In this document: one piece after another, positions 42,732-51,236 of the stretch | How the letters are laid out: the number at the start of each line of letters is the position of its first letter | Position numbering within the stretch: position 1 is the first letter of the stretch | Origin: Chordibacter sp038110535 | GTDB lineage: Bacteria > Verrucomicrobiota > Verrucomicrobiia > Opitutales > Seribacteraceae | DNA: 64,000 bases | Reading direction: 5' to 3' | Assembly (NCBI GenBank): GCA_038110535.1 | Contig: JAYNJW010000004.1 | Span: forward strand, 1-64,000 | Notes under the pieces: generated by a model | Told to the model about the DNA's origin: nothing | What the model saw: only the letters and a program-made list of their open reading frames with translations | Database searches by the model: none | Translations under genes and position numbers: made by a program

Positions 42732-43877
42732 ATGATTGCAGAGGATAAAGACTTAACTGGGGAGATGAAACCGAAGAGATTTCGCTTGGTGGTTCGCTCT
42801 GCCGAAGAGGCCGTTCGCATGATCAGGGATAAACTTGGAGACAATGCCCGGGTTGTGTCTGTTCGTCAAACCGGTGGGGAGGGCTTAAAGCGTTTTATCT
42901 CCTCTCCCAAACTTGAGGTAATCGCCGAAGTTCCCCATCCGGAAGAGCCTTCCGATGCCCAAGATTTTGAAGCTAATCTCCCGGCTGACTCATCCGAAAA
43001 TGAGGGGGTGGCTATTGAGGCGAAAACCCCAATGTCCAACCAGTTGGACCCAGCTACAGAACGGGAGGAATCTTCGCCCACCATAGAGGCAAACCTGGAG
43101 CAAGTTGACGCATTAAAAATCCTTACCAAGGCTGGTTTTGACGAGACTCTCATATCGCAAATGAAATCCTGGCCCGAAGTGGGAAAATTAGATGACTTAT
43201 CTTTGGCGGATGTGCTCAGGAAAGTGACACTGTGTCTATCCGACCGCTTCCAATCCACACCTTCCATGGCCTTGAGTAGTAAAATTGCTTTGCTTGGATC
43301 TCCCGGTGCGGGGAAAACAACCATGCTTTGCAAGCTTCTTGCCCATGAAGTTTTCATCAAAAAGAGAGTACCGATGGTTCTAAAGTTAGAAAATGGGGTA
43401 CCTAATCCCGATGATTCGCTTAGAATTTTTTGTGAAGTGATCGGAGTAACTCTTTATCGGGAGGCTACAAAAATACCACCTGCCTCACTCGAGTCCCCAC
43501 TCTTTATTGATATTCCTGGTATATCGATAAACAATGTCAGCGAGTGGTCATCCATCAGCTCTTCGTTACAAGATCTTGGAGTTAATTCCCGTATTTTAGT
43601 GGTCAATGGGGCTTATGACGGGAGTGTTCTAACCAAGTGTATCCGCATAGGGAGCAACCTTGGTGCCACCCACTTGGCAATCACCCATTTTGATGAATTA
43701 TCCAATGCATCAAAATTATGGCCATTCATTTTAGATTCTGGGCTTACTCCCTATTGTATTTCAACTGGCCAGAATGTAACCGGGGATTTTTCTTCTAATG
43801 TTTTGAATCAAATGATTGCGAAGTCCTTTCCAGAAAATTTGTATTCCCAAACCTTTTCTTCCTACCAAAGAGCCTAA
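42732..43877 (+). CDS. flhF: FlhF, diverged SRP-type GTPase
   Basis: A 381-residue FlhF, the SRP-family GTPase that sets flagellar number and position. The N-terminus KPKRFRLVVRSAEEAVRMIR and LGDNARVVSVRQ match FlhF, followed by an acidic variable region. The P-loop is LGSPGAGKTTMLCKLLAHE near 193. Later G-motifs are altered: DIPGISINN stands where DTAGR is usual and THFDELS where TK(L/V)DE is usual. GTP binding is probable, but hydrolysis may differ. There is no flhG (ylxH) gene next to it. Confidence 0.88.
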   Translation: MIAEDKDLTGEMKPKRFRLVVRSAEEAVRMIRDKLGDNARVVSVRQTGGEGLKRFISSPKLEVIAEVPHPEEPSDAQDFEANLPADSSENEGVAIEAKTPMSNQLDPATEREESSPTIEANLEQVDALKILTKAGFDETLISQMKSWPEVGKLDDLSLADVLRKVTLCLSDRFQSTPSMALSSKIALLGSPGAGKTTMLCKLLAHEVFIKKRVPMVLKLENGVPNPDDSLRIFCEVIGVTLYREATKIPPASLESPLFIDIPGISINNVSEWSSISSSLQDLGVNSRILVVNGAYDGSVLTKCIRIGSNLGATHLAITHFDELSNASKLWPFILDSGLTPYCISTGQNVTGDFSSNVLNQMIAKSFPENLYSQTFSSYQRA

Positions 43878-43880
43878 GTC

Positions 43881-44237
43881 ATGAATGATGATGCAAAATT
43901 TTTCTTTTTTCTTAGTGGTTTCTTCGGTTTTGTCTTTTTTTATTTCTTCTCACTTTTTCTCAATCGTGACCCAATCCTCAGTCTCGTCTATGGATCTACA
44001 GGCTCGTTGTTCTTTGCTTTACTGGGAAGATCCCTCCTGATCTCCGCCCTCCGAAAAGTTCAAACCTCACGAGCGAGTCTTGAGAATGCAAGCAGTGATG
44101 GAGTGGAACCTACCAACACCGACAATTCAAGTGGCAAAGAAAAAAATCATGATGTGCTCAAGAGTTCTTTAAAAGCTAATCAGGAGGCTGCTTCTGCCAA
44201 ATCTCCAGATCTCCGGTCCCTTTCGACCAAGAAATGA
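43881..44237 (+). CDS. Hypothetical membrane protein between flhF and fliA
   Basis: A 118-residue protein with two N-terminal hydrophobic segments (FFFFLSGFFGFVFFYFFSLF at about 8-27 and SLVYGSTGSLFFALLGRSLL at about 34-53) and a polar Ser/Asn/Lys-rich C-terminal tail. I recognise no family. It occupies the place where flhG (MinD-like partner of FlhF) is found in many polar-flagellate clusters but is unrelated to it. It overlaps fliA by four bases, so it is probably translated with the sigma factor. A role in motor placement or sigma-factor control is only a guess. Confidence 0.75.
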   Translation: MNDDAKFFFFLSGFFGFVFFYFFSLFLNRDPILSLVYGSTGSLFFALLGRSLLISALRKVQTSRASLENASSDGVEPTNTDNSSGKEKNHDVLKSSLKANQEAASAKSPDLRSLSTKK

Positions 44238-45037
44238 GTAATCTTGCCTCCAATCTTTGTCCTTCCGAGGATCGTGCGAAAAGGTTTCAGCAGGCAGCGG
44301 AAAATTATCGGCATGCCATGTCTAATGATAGGGAGCGTGACCAATGGATCGAAAATTATCTTCCTTTGGTCAAATCAATCGTCAACCGCTTGCGCTATCA
44401 TTTTCCGGAAAATTATGAGACTGAAGATATGTATGGAATTGGTGTGCGCTCCTTAATACTTGCGGTCAACCGATTTGATCCCTCGAAGGGAAAATCATTT
44501 GGAAATTATGCGGCCCTACGCATTAAGGGGGGACTATTGGATGAGCTGAGGAAAATTGATCATTTACCTAGGGCCAACCGGGCTAAGGCGAAATCTCTTC
44601 AATCCACGATTTTGGAATTGGAACAGCTTTTGAACAGACCGCCAACCCCGGAAGAAATTTGCAAAGAATTGAAACTTTCCTCGGCTGAATACCAAAAACT
44701 TCTCAAGGAAACGCAGCCCATCGTCTTCGTACCTTTGGAATCGAAGTCTCCTTATTCGGATTCCGAAGATTATTCCACTTCGTTAAGTGATACCCTTCAC
44801 GATCCGACAGAATCTTCTGCTTTTGATCAGGTGGAACGAAAAGAAAAAATCACGATGTTGAGGGAGAGGATCAAAGAATTACCGGAGCAAAGCCAAAAAA
44901 TTCTCATGCTTTACTATATCGAGGAATTGAGGTTGTCTGAAATTGCTCATGTCTTTAACTTGTCGGAAGGTCGAATTAGCCAGATATTATCACATTCAAT
45001 TATTTCTCTACGAGCCAAGTTCCAAACATCCGAGTAA
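44234..45037 (+). CDS. fliA: FliA, flagellar sigma factor 28
   Basis: A 267-residue sigma-28 (FliA/WhiG family) factor for late flagellar genes. Region 2 is WIENYLPLVKSIVNRLRYHF, then DMYGIGVRSLILAVNRFDPS and FGNYAALRIKGGLLDELRKI; region 3 is ILELEQLLNRPPTPEEICKE; region 4 is LPEQSQKILMLYYIEELRLS and AHVFNLSEGRISQILSHSI, a helix-turn-helix for -35 contact. No anti-sigma factor FlgM is recognisable in the window. The gene is inside the first operon, so FliA synthesis is likely under sigma-54 control. motA begins 16 bases downstream. Confidence 0.95.
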   Translation: MSNLASNLCPSEDRAKRFQQAAENYRHAMSNDRERDQWIENYLPLVKSIVNRLRYHFPENYETEDMYGIGVRSLILAVNRFDPSKGKSFGNYAALRIKGGLLDELRKIDHLPRANRAKAKSLQSTILELEQLLNRPPTPEEICKELKLSSAEYQKLLKETQPIVFVPLESKSPYSDSEDYSTSLSDTLHDPTESSAFDQVERKEKITMLRERIKELPEQSQKILMLYYIEELRLSEIAHVFNLSEGRISQILSHSIISLRAKFQTSE

Positions 45038-45052
45038 CAACTATATAATAAT

Positions 45053-45913
45053 ATGCTCTTAACAATCGGAATCATTATTGTTTTTGTTTCCTGCATCGGT
45101 GGGTTTGCTGTTGCTGGAGGTAACCCTGTCAGCCTCATTCACGCCGGTGAAATTATGATTATTTGTGGGATCGGTTTGGGCATCCTGGTCGTTTCCAGTC
45201 CCAAGAGCGTCTTGATGAGTCTGAAAAATGATATTTTGAAGGCGTTTAAAGGGGGCATTAGTGATCAGGGGAAATTCATTGATCTACTAGTTTTATTATA
45301 TGAATTATTTATGCTGGGCATAAGAAAAGGGACACCGGCCTTGGATGAACATGTGAGCGACCCTAACAACAGTTCAATCTTTACCAAGTACCCATCTTTT
45401 CTTAACGACCCGGGGTTGGTCGAATTTTTATGTAATTCCCTTCGTCCCATCGTGGATGGTCGCTGTAAGCCTGGTGAGATTGGAGGAATTCTAAAGTCTG
45501 AGTTAAGTAGTCGTGCATCGGAAGCCAGTAGATCAGTCAAGGCAATTGAGATGATCTCTGACGCTCTTCCAGGAGTGGGAATTGTTGCGGCCGTTTTGGG
45601 CATCATCAATACGATGTCCAATCTTGAAGATCCTGAATCGGTCGGATACAAGGTTGCAGCTGCACTCAGTGGTACTTTCCTCGGAATCTTCCTCGCCTAT
45701 GGGGTTGGAGTGCCCCTGGGTCGTTTGGTATCATTGAACCAGGGGCAGGAGATGCTGTACTACCAAATTGTGGAAAGGACTGTATCGGGATTTGCCACCG
45801 GACTCTCTCCAATTATGGCCGTAGAAATTGGGCGTCGGTCATTGGATAAACAAATCCAGCCGACCGCTGATGAATTGGAAGAAAAATGCAAAGATGCCGC
45901 TAAGGGCGGATGA
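45053..45913 (+). CDS. motA: MotA, stator protein
   Basis: A 286-residue inner-membrane stator subunit with four membrane segments. MLLTIGIIIVFVSCIGGFAV is the first, HAGEIMIICGIGLGILVVSS the second; ISDALPGVGIVAAVLGIINT and ALSGTFLGIFLAYGVGVPLG hold the conserved prolines and Gly-rich pore helices. Length and pattern are typical of proton-driven MotA. motB follows after 25 bases. Confidence 0.95.
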   Translation: MLLTIGIIIVFVSCIGGFAVAGGNPVSLIHAGEIMIICGIGLGILVVSSPKSVLMSLKNDILKAFKGGISDQGKFIDLLVLLYELFMLGIRKGTPALDEHVSDPNNSSIFTKYPSFLNDPGLVEFLCNSLRPIVDGRCKPGEIGGILKSELSSRASEASRSVKAIEMISDALPGVGIVAAVLGIINTMSNLEDPESVGYKVAAALSGTFLGIFLAYGVGVPLGRLVSLNQGQEMLYYQIVERTVSGFATGLSPIMAVEIGRRSLDKQIQPTADELEEKCKDAAKGG

Positions 45914-45938
45914 GGTCTAGTTTTTTCTCAGAGTAAGC

Positions 45939-46742
45939 ATGTTTACACTACCTGCAAAGAGGCCCCGCAGATACTCCTTTGGTCATGGGGGTGCCTGGAA
46001 AGTTGCCTATGCCGATTTTGTGACCGGAATGATGTCTCTCTTTCTTGTTCTATGGATTTTATCTCAGGATGAGGAAGTGATTATTGCCACAACTCGATTC
46101 TTTCGTGATCCTTACAAGGCGGGTGTGCCCAAATCGACCCCGGTGGAACAAAAAGATGCCCGTCCTGGTAGTATGGTCGATCAAATCGTGGGCCGGTCGG
46201 ATACTACCATGAGAAATACCGATGATACTACTTCCATTGATATAGATGTGCTTCATCGAATTGCTCAGGATTGGTATCAACGGTTAAAGCTTCATGAAAT
46301 TGATGATTCTACGATCCAATTGGAAGTTACTTCTGATGGCTTAAAAGTGACTTTATACCATGGGGACGATAAGCCTATTTTTGAGTCCACCTCATCCAAA
46401 CTTTCCGAACATGGCCGAAAGGTTATGCAAAGAATGTCCTGGCTCTTGTCCCAGCATGTTTTGGCGTACCGGATCGACTCTCATTCCCTAGATTTAGCTG
46501 ATAAGGTCAAAAACCATGAACTGGCAGAATGGGAGTTATCTCTCTACCAGGCGGTTGAAATTAATAATGCCCTAGGGCATTATTCCGCTGGAGAATTAGA
46601 TGGAAAGTTGGAAAGAATGACTGGTCACGGAGCTACCAAGCCAAACCGGGTTCGTTTTCCAAACCGACCCGATAAAAATAGGAGAGTAGAGATCAGTTTG
46701 GTTTTAGATGTGAGCAAGGAAGACTTGGCCCGCTATCGTTAG
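45939..46742 (+). CDS. motB: MotB, stator protein
   Basis: A 267-residue stator subunit. HGGAWKVAYADFVTGMMSLF contains Asp26, the proton-carrying residue at the start of the single membrane helix (FLVLWILSQ completes it). The periplasmic OmpA-like domain anchoring to peptidoglycan follows: LSEHGRKVMQRMSWLLSQHV, RIDSHSLDLADK, and RVRFPNRPDKNRRVEISLVL. The motif pattern fits the proton type. Relatives have G-H-T/G-D in the OmpA core where RIDSHS is found here. It is followed after 17 bases by a small hypothetical gene. Confidence 0.94.
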   Translation: MFTLPAKRPRRYSFGHGGAWKVAYADFVTGMMSLFLVLWILSQDEEVIIATTRFFRDPYKAGVPKSTPVEQKDARPGSMVDQIVGRSDTTMRNTDDTTSIDIDVLHRIAQDWYQRLKLHEIDDSTIQLEVTSDGLKVTLYHGDDKPIFESTSSKLSEHGRKVMQRMSWLLSQHVLAYRIDSHSLDLADKVKNHELAEWELSLYQAVEINNALGHYSAGELDGKLERMTGHGATKPNRVRFPNRPDKNRRVEISLVLDVSKEDLARYR

Positions 46743-46759
46743 GTTTGGATATTTAAAAA

Positions 46760-47023
46760 ATGGAGAGTTATTTAAAAGGGAGGGGCTATAAAGACCCCAT
46801 AGAATCTGAAGATGCGAAGTTTCAAGGTTTCTTCGAAGGTAATAAATCATCTGCGGAGATGAAAAACAAAGATGATACCGAGCAAACTCCCAAGGAGAAG
46901 GAAGTGATTTACCAAGAGGAAGGATGCCCCAAGGTAGAGGTCATTTCAGAAGATGGCCGACCTAGCTCAATTGTAATTCATTTACCGGACGGCCGCTTGT
47001 TGGAGATCGATTGCCACTATTAA
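46760..47023 (+). CDS. Hypothetical small protein after motB
   Basis: An 87-residue acidic, hydrophilic protein (KGRGYKDPIESEDAKFQGF at the start; charged Lys/Glu tract in the middle) ending in a beta-rich segment PSSIVIHLPDGRLLEIDCHY. No signal peptide, membrane segment or known family. It is the last gene before the second sigma-54 promoter, 54 bases from it, so it probably ends the first flagellar operon. It might be a motor accessory or a regulator, but nothing in the sequence decides this. Confidence 0.65.
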   Translation: MESYLKGRGYKDPIESEDAKFQGFFEGNKSSAEMKNKDDTEQTPKEKEVIYQEEGCPKVEVISEDGRPSSIVIHLPDGRLLEIDCHY

Positions 47024-47077
47024 GTCTCTCCCCTTTGCCTTGGTCTGAAAGAAAGACTTAGGTAAATCGATTTTTAG

Positions 47078-47093
47078 TGGCACAAATATTGCT
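47078..47093 (+). promoter_or_regulatory. Sigma-54 promoter for flgF operon
   Basis: TGGCACAAATATTGCT fits the -24/-12 consensus TGGCACR-N4-TTGCW at every conserved position; GG at 47079-47080 and GC at 47091-47092 are ten bases apart. The predicted start of transcription is 47104-47105, and the flgF start codon is the GTG at 47105. The transcript should therefore be leaderless. The site lies in the 81-base gap between the preceding stop and flgF. Confidence 0.87.
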
Positions 47094-47104
47094 TAACAGG
47101 ATGT

Positions 47105-47866
47105 GTGAATTTATCTTTGTACGAAAATGCCTCTGCACTACGCGGTTTAGAGCAGTATCAAAATGTTATCGCCAATAATATCGCGGCCAGTCATGTAGCG
47201 GGATTCAAGAAGGTTGCGGTTTCTTTTGAGGGTGTCGATGGCGGGGAAATTGCCCGTTCTACTCATGGTCGCTTGCGAAATGAGATGCCTGGCTCTTTCC
47301 CGGTCATGAAGAATCAGGTCGATTTTAATGTGGGGGAATTAAAAGAAACGGACAACCCTATGGATTTGGCCCTCCATGGAGATGGTTTTTTTGCCCTGAT
47401 GAACGCCAATGGGGAAAGGGTTTACACCCGTGACGGTCAGTTTTACATAAATTCAGTGGGTAGAATGGTGAACTCCATGGGGCATGAATTTGCAGATGAA
47501 GGTGGAAATACAATCGATTTGGTCCCAGGTGGCGGAAACCCATCGGTTGACCAAGAGGGCCAAATTTTTCAGGGGGAACAACTCGTTGCGAAACTCGGAG
47601 TCTTTGTTTTTGATGAACCGGTTACTCAACTTCAAAAAGTGGGCGGCGGGTTTATTGCTAAAGATGAAAACCTCGAGCCCGAAGTTGCAGAACCTCAGTC
47701 CATCAAGATTATGCAAGGATTTTTAGAAAGCAGTAATGTTTCTGCGATCGAGGAAATGATTGGATTGATCGAAGTTTCCCGTGCTCACGAGGCAAACCAA
47801 AAAATGGTCCAAGCTTTTGACGAAAACATAGGCAAAGCAATTGGTGCACTTGGCCAAACTAGTTAA
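47105..47866 (+). CDS. flgF: FlgF, distal/proximal rod protein
   Basis: A 253-residue rod protein with N-terminal NLSLYENASALRGLEQYQNV and IANNIAASHVAGFKK and the C-terminal SSNVSAIEEMIGLIEVSRAH. The central LALHGDGFFALMNANGERVY and TRDGQFYINSVGRMVN are shared by FlgF and FlgG. The GTG at 47105 is supported by alignment with the flgG start (NLSLY). It follows flush after a sigma-54 promoter. flgG starts six bases after its stop. Confidence 0.93.
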   Translation: MNLSLYENASALRGLEQYQNVIANNIAASHVAGFKKVAVSFEGVDGGEIARSTHGRLRNEMPGSFPVMKNQVDFNVGELKETDNPMDLALHGDGFFALMNANGERVYTRDGQFYINSVGRMVNSMGHEFADEGGNTIDLVPGGGNPSVDQEGQIFQGEQLVAKLGVFVFDEPVTQLQKVGGGFIAKDENLEPEVAEPQSIKIMQGFLESSNVSAIEEMIGLIEVSRAHEANQKMVQAFDENIGKAIGALGQTS

Positions 47867-47872
47867 TAAATT

Positions 47873-48655
47873 ATGAATCTATCACTCTATTCTGGGGCTA
47901 CGGGCATGCAGGCCCAACAACTTAATCTCAATGTCATATCCAACAACATTGCCAATGTGAACACCACTGGCTACAAGAAGAACAAAATCGAATTCCAGGA
48001 TCTTCTTTACCAGAATCCTCGCCAGTCTGGCGGGCAGACTGGTGCCGGTAATGTCATCCCCACTGGGGTTGAAATGGGGAACGGAACGAAGGTGGTTTCA
48101 ACAGCAAAAATTTTCACTCAAGGCCAACTTACTCAAACCAATGAGAAAATGGATGTTGCCATTGATGGAGGGGGCTTCTTTCAGGTTGAGCGGGCCGATG
48201 GAACTGAAGCTTACACCAGAGATGGAGCATTTAAAATAGGTCCAGATGGTCAAATTACCACAGCTGATGCTCTTCCTCTTGCTGCGGGATTACAGATCGA
48301 TCCGGAAGTGACTAATGTGTTCATTTCTCCCACCGGTGAGGTTTCCATTGAAACCGCTGACGGCACCCAAATCATAGGACAGTTGGAATTGGTTCGCTTT
48401 CCCAACCCCTCGGGTTTGAAATCGCTGGGAGGTAATTTATACATCGAGACCGAAGCTAGTGGGCCCCCTGAAATTGGTGCACCTGGGGAGAACGGATTTG
48501 GAGTTTTGCAACAAGGATACTTGGAGATGTCCAATGTCAATGTGGTTGAGGAAATGGTCAACATGATCATTGCCCAACGGGCATACGAGGTGAACTCAAA
48601 ATCTATCCAAACTTCCGATGACATGCTTTCCCGAGTCAATCAATTGAAACGATAA
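47873..48655 (+). CDS. flgG: FlgG, distal rod protein
   Basis: A 260-residue distal rod protein, the most strongly conserved axial protein in the cluster. NLSLYSGATGMQAQQLNLNV, SNNIANVNTTGYKKNKIEF and FQDLLYQNPRQSGGQTGAGN, then VAIDGGGFFQVERADGTEAY and the C-terminal SNVNVVEEMVNMIIAQRAYE followed by VNSKSIQTSDDMLSRVNQL are diagnostic. The length equals that of Escherichia FlgG. Its stop abuts the flgA start. Confidence 0.97.
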   Translation: MNLSLYSGATGMQAQQLNLNVISNNIANVNTTGYKKNKIEFQDLLYQNPRQSGGQTGAGNVIPTGVEMGNGTKVVSTAKIFTQGQLTQTNEKMDVAIDGGGFFQVERADGTEAYTRDGAFKIGPDGQITTADALPLAAGLQIDPEVTNVFISPTGEVSIETADGTQIIGQLELVRFPNPSGLKSLGGNLYIETEASGPPEIGAPGENGFGVLQQGYLEMSNVNVVEEMVNMIIAQRAYEVNSKSIQTSDDMLSRVNQLKR

Positions 48656-49477
48656 TTGAAAGCGATCTGTTCATTCTGTCTGTTTGTTGTCCTCTCTGGG
48701 GTTGGTTTTGCGGGTGTAGAAAGATTTCTGAAACCTCTCAAAATCAATCCCCAGGAACAAATATTCCCAACCCAAACCAATGCCCTTATTCGTGGTCCTT
48801 TTTCGATAGACCGATCCCGCACGGTTCTTGGGGACCATACAAAGGAGGTGGTGACATCCCAACGCCTTGAAAAATTGTTAGCTGAATCTATTCAATATCG
48901 CTTTCAAGCAAGCGGAGAAATTGTGGTGAACTTGACCTCCTCCTGGAATCCAGTTGAAATCCAATCCAATTTCGTGCTTAAACTGGCCGATATTTCTCCA
49001 GATGAGCTTTCGGCCAGTTGCTTTGTGCGTTTTTCTTTGTGGGAATCGGGAGCCAAGGTCGGGGATTTTGCCCTTCCTATTCGCGTTGCTCAAATGCGAG
49101 ATGTTTATGTTACTGCTCGGTCCATCCCTTTTGGGGCAAAACTAACCAAGGAGGACTTTAAACTTCAGCGAGTCGATGTCTTGAAACAGCATGCAAACTC
49201 TGTTCCGAGCACGACCAATCTTTCCAGTTTTCAATTGGATTCCTATATGTCTGCCAATACTCCTTTGAAATGGAGTAACATATCCAAAGCGAACCTGATC
49301 AAAAAAGGTCAAGTTATTGATGTTTTTGCTTCTGGCAATGGGATTTATGTGACCATGAAGGGGCTCGCCTTAGAGGATGGTGCGATGGACTCGGTCGTCA
49401 GAGTGAGAAACCTTTCTTCTGAGAAAGAATTTCATGCAAAAGTACTCAGTGAGAATAGTGTCAAAGTATCCTTGTAA
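48656..49477 (+). CDS. flgA: FlgA, P-ring assembly chaperone
   Basis: A 273-residue periplasmic protein. The TTG start at 48656 directly follows the flgG stop and opens a signal peptide (ICSFCLFVVLSGVGFA). The C-terminal SAF-type half is recognisable: VYVTARSIPFGAKLTKEDFK, then the loop NTPLKWSNISKANLIKKGQV, and IDVFASGNGIYVTMKGLALE, which fits FlgA. FlgA helps FlgI assemble the P-ring. No ATG alternative fits the signal peptide, so TTG is preferred. Confidence 0.87.
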   Translation: MKAICSFCLFVVLSGVGFAGVERFLKPLKINPQEQIFPTQTNALIRGPFSIDRSRTVLGDHTKEVVTSQRLEKLLAESIQYRFQASGEIVVNLTSSWNPVEIQSNFVLKLADISPDELSASCFVRFSLWESGAKVGDFALPIRVAQMRDVYVTARSIPFGAKLTKEDFKLQRVDVLKQHANSVPSTTNLSSFQLDSYMSANTPLKWSNISKANLIKKGQVIDVFASGNGIYVTMKGLALEDGAMDSVVRVRNLSSEKEFHAKVLSENSVKVSL

Positions 49478-49489
49478 ACCACCGTGTAA

Positions 49490-50125
49490 ATGTCGAAAAC
49501 TATCATTCAGTATTTGCTAATCTTTCTACTGCCTTTTGGGTCCAATGCGACTTCTCTTTGGTTGAAAAGCAGTAATAACCAAAGGGGAATGTTTGGTGGC
49601 AAAAGAGCTTTTGGTGTTGGTGATCTAGTGACCATTGATGTTGCAGAAAGCTCTTCTTTGGCTGCTTCCCAAAATTCTGTACGGAACCGCCAATTACAAG
49701 TCGAGAACGCGGTGACTCAATTTCTCTATGCCAACAGCAAGTTAGGAACTCATAACGGTGGTTTGCCGGGTACCCAAATAGAGACTCAAAGCAGCAACCA
49801 AGGCGGTGGATCTATTGCCAATACCCAGGATCTCAAGGGTCGAGTCAGTGTCATGGTAATTGATGTTTTGCCCAATGGGGTACTTGTACTTGAGGGGGCA
49901 AGGATGGTCACATTCTCGGGGGAGAGTTACTATGCGGTGCTCAAGGGTATGGTTAGGCAGGAAGACATCGGATTTGGATTCAAGGATGGCTTACGCTATC
50001 GAAATATTGTCTCCTCCCAGTACATCGCGGATGCCCAAATCGAATTTGTATCCAAAGGTAGCCTCGATGATGCTCAAAAAGAATCTTGGTATCAAAAATT
50101 ATCTTCCGTTCTCAATCCTTTTTAA
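49490..50125 (+). CDS. flgH: FlgH, L-ring protein without lipobox cysteine
   Basis: A 211-residue L-ring protein. SLWLKSSNNQRGMFGGKRAF, GVGDLVTIDVAESSSLAASQ, the mid part LKGRVSVMVIDVLPNGVLVL and EGARMVTFSGESYYAVLKGM, and YRNIVSSQYIADAQIEFVSK are the FlgH pattern. Enterobacterial FlgH is a lipoprotein; here the signal peptide (IIQYLLIFLLPFGSNATS) has no Cys near its end, so it should be a signal peptidase I product or anchor differently. Length is slightly short. Confidence 0.93.
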   Translation: MSKTIIQYLLIFLLPFGSNATSLWLKSSNNQRGMFGGKRAFGVGDLVTIDVAESSSLAASQNSVRNRQLQVENAVTQFLYANSKLGTHNGGLPGTQIETQSSNQGGGSIANTQDLKGRVSVMVIDVLPNGVLVLEGARMVTFSGESYYAVLKGMVRQEDIGFGFKDGLRYRNIVSSQYIADAQIEFVSKGSLDDAQKESWYQKLSSVLNPF

Positions 50126-50130
50126 AGTTG

Positions 50131-51225
50131 ATGAAATTCTGCTCAGGTTTCTTTATTTTTCTTTCCCTCTGTTTCCTAGCTCATGGTGCAAGAATCAAAG
50201 ACCTCACCGATGTGCGTGGGTTTAGAAGTAATCAATTGTTTGGATATGGAATTGTGACCGGATTGAATGGGCAGGGTGACTCCCGGATCGAATATACTGA
50301 GCTTGGAATCCTGAACGCATTGGAAACCTTGGGCATCCGTGCGGACAAGGCGGATAAGTCGAGAAATATTGCGGCGGTAATGATTACGGCAGAGATAGGT
50401 CCTTTTGCCAAGGAGGGAACTAAATTAGATGTCACTGTATCTTCGATTGGTAATGCCGATTCGTTGCAGGGAGGTATTTTGCTGCAAACACCCCTCAAAG
50501 GGGCAGATGGAATGGTTTACGCAGTGGCCCAGGGGCCGGTTTCTATAGGTGGACTCACTGCAGGCAACGGGGGAGGAAACATTCAGGTGAATCACCCTAC
50601 GGTTGGCATGGTCACGAATGGTGCTCTTGTCGAGCGGGAGATTTCTACGGATGCACTGAAGAAAGAATCGGTCGATCTCCTGCTTCGCTCTCCCGATAAT
50701 TTAACTGCGGTTAAAATGGCTGAAGCTATCAATAATTTTTATCCAGGCTCTTCCTTAGCAATAGATGGAGGGGTGGTGAATGTCCGCTTGCCCATGGAGT
50801 TTTTGGGGCAAACTACCAACTTTATTGCGGCCGTAGGAGAAATTGATGTCAAACCTGATGTCCCTGCCAAAATTATCATTAATGAAAGGACCGGCACCAT
50901 TGTTGCCACCCAAAATGTTCGGATTTCCCCAGTTGCGGTCAGTAGCAGTAATGTCACTATTTTCCTCAATCCTACCACGGGGGTGAGTCAACCCCTGCCT
51001 TTTTCTCGTGGAGCGACCGAACTTATTCAAGGAGAAAACGCCGAGCTTATCGAAGAGGTTGGCCGCTTTGAATCCATTGACGAACTTGATCCTCCCGGTG
51101 CCACAACCGTAAATGAATTAGCGACTGCCCTGAATAAACTTGGGCTTACCACCCGGGAAATGACTTCTATCTTTCAATCGATCAAAAATGCCGGTGCCCT
51201 CCAGGCTGAGCTGGTGATCAACTAA
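50131..51225 (+). CDS. flgI: FlgI, P-ring protein
   Basis: A 364-residue periplasmic ring protein. Signal peptide KFCSGFFIFLSLCFLAHGAR precedes IKDLTDVRGFRSNQLFGYGI and VTGLNGQGDS, invariant in FlgI. Other stretches are IAAVMITAEIGPFAKEGTKL, VTVSSIGNADSLQGGILLQT and GPVSIGGLTAGNGGGNIQVN. ATG 50131 is chosen because it opens the signal peptide; the longer frame to 50086 lies in flgH. The C-terminal TVNELATALNKLGLTTREMT and SIFQSIKNAGALQAELVI is standard. Confidence 0.97.
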   Translation: MKFCSGFFIFLSLCFLAHGARIKDLTDVRGFRSNQLFGYGIVTGLNGQGDSRIEYTELGILNALETLGIRADKADKSRNIAAVMITAEIGPFAKEGTKLDVTVSSIGNADSLQGGILLQTPLKGADGMVYAVAQGPVSIGGLTAGNGGGNIQVNHPTVGMVTNGALVEREISTDALKKESVDLLLRSPDNLTAVKMAEAINNFYPGSSLAIDGGVVNVRLPMEFLGQTTNFIAAVGEIDVKPDVPAKIIINERTGTIVATQNVRISPVAVSSSNVTIFLNPTTGVSQPLPFSRGATELIQGENAELIEEVGRFESIDELDPPGATTVNELATALNKLGLTTREMTSIFQSIKNAGALQAELVIN

Positions 51226-51236
51226 GTATCCTGATA

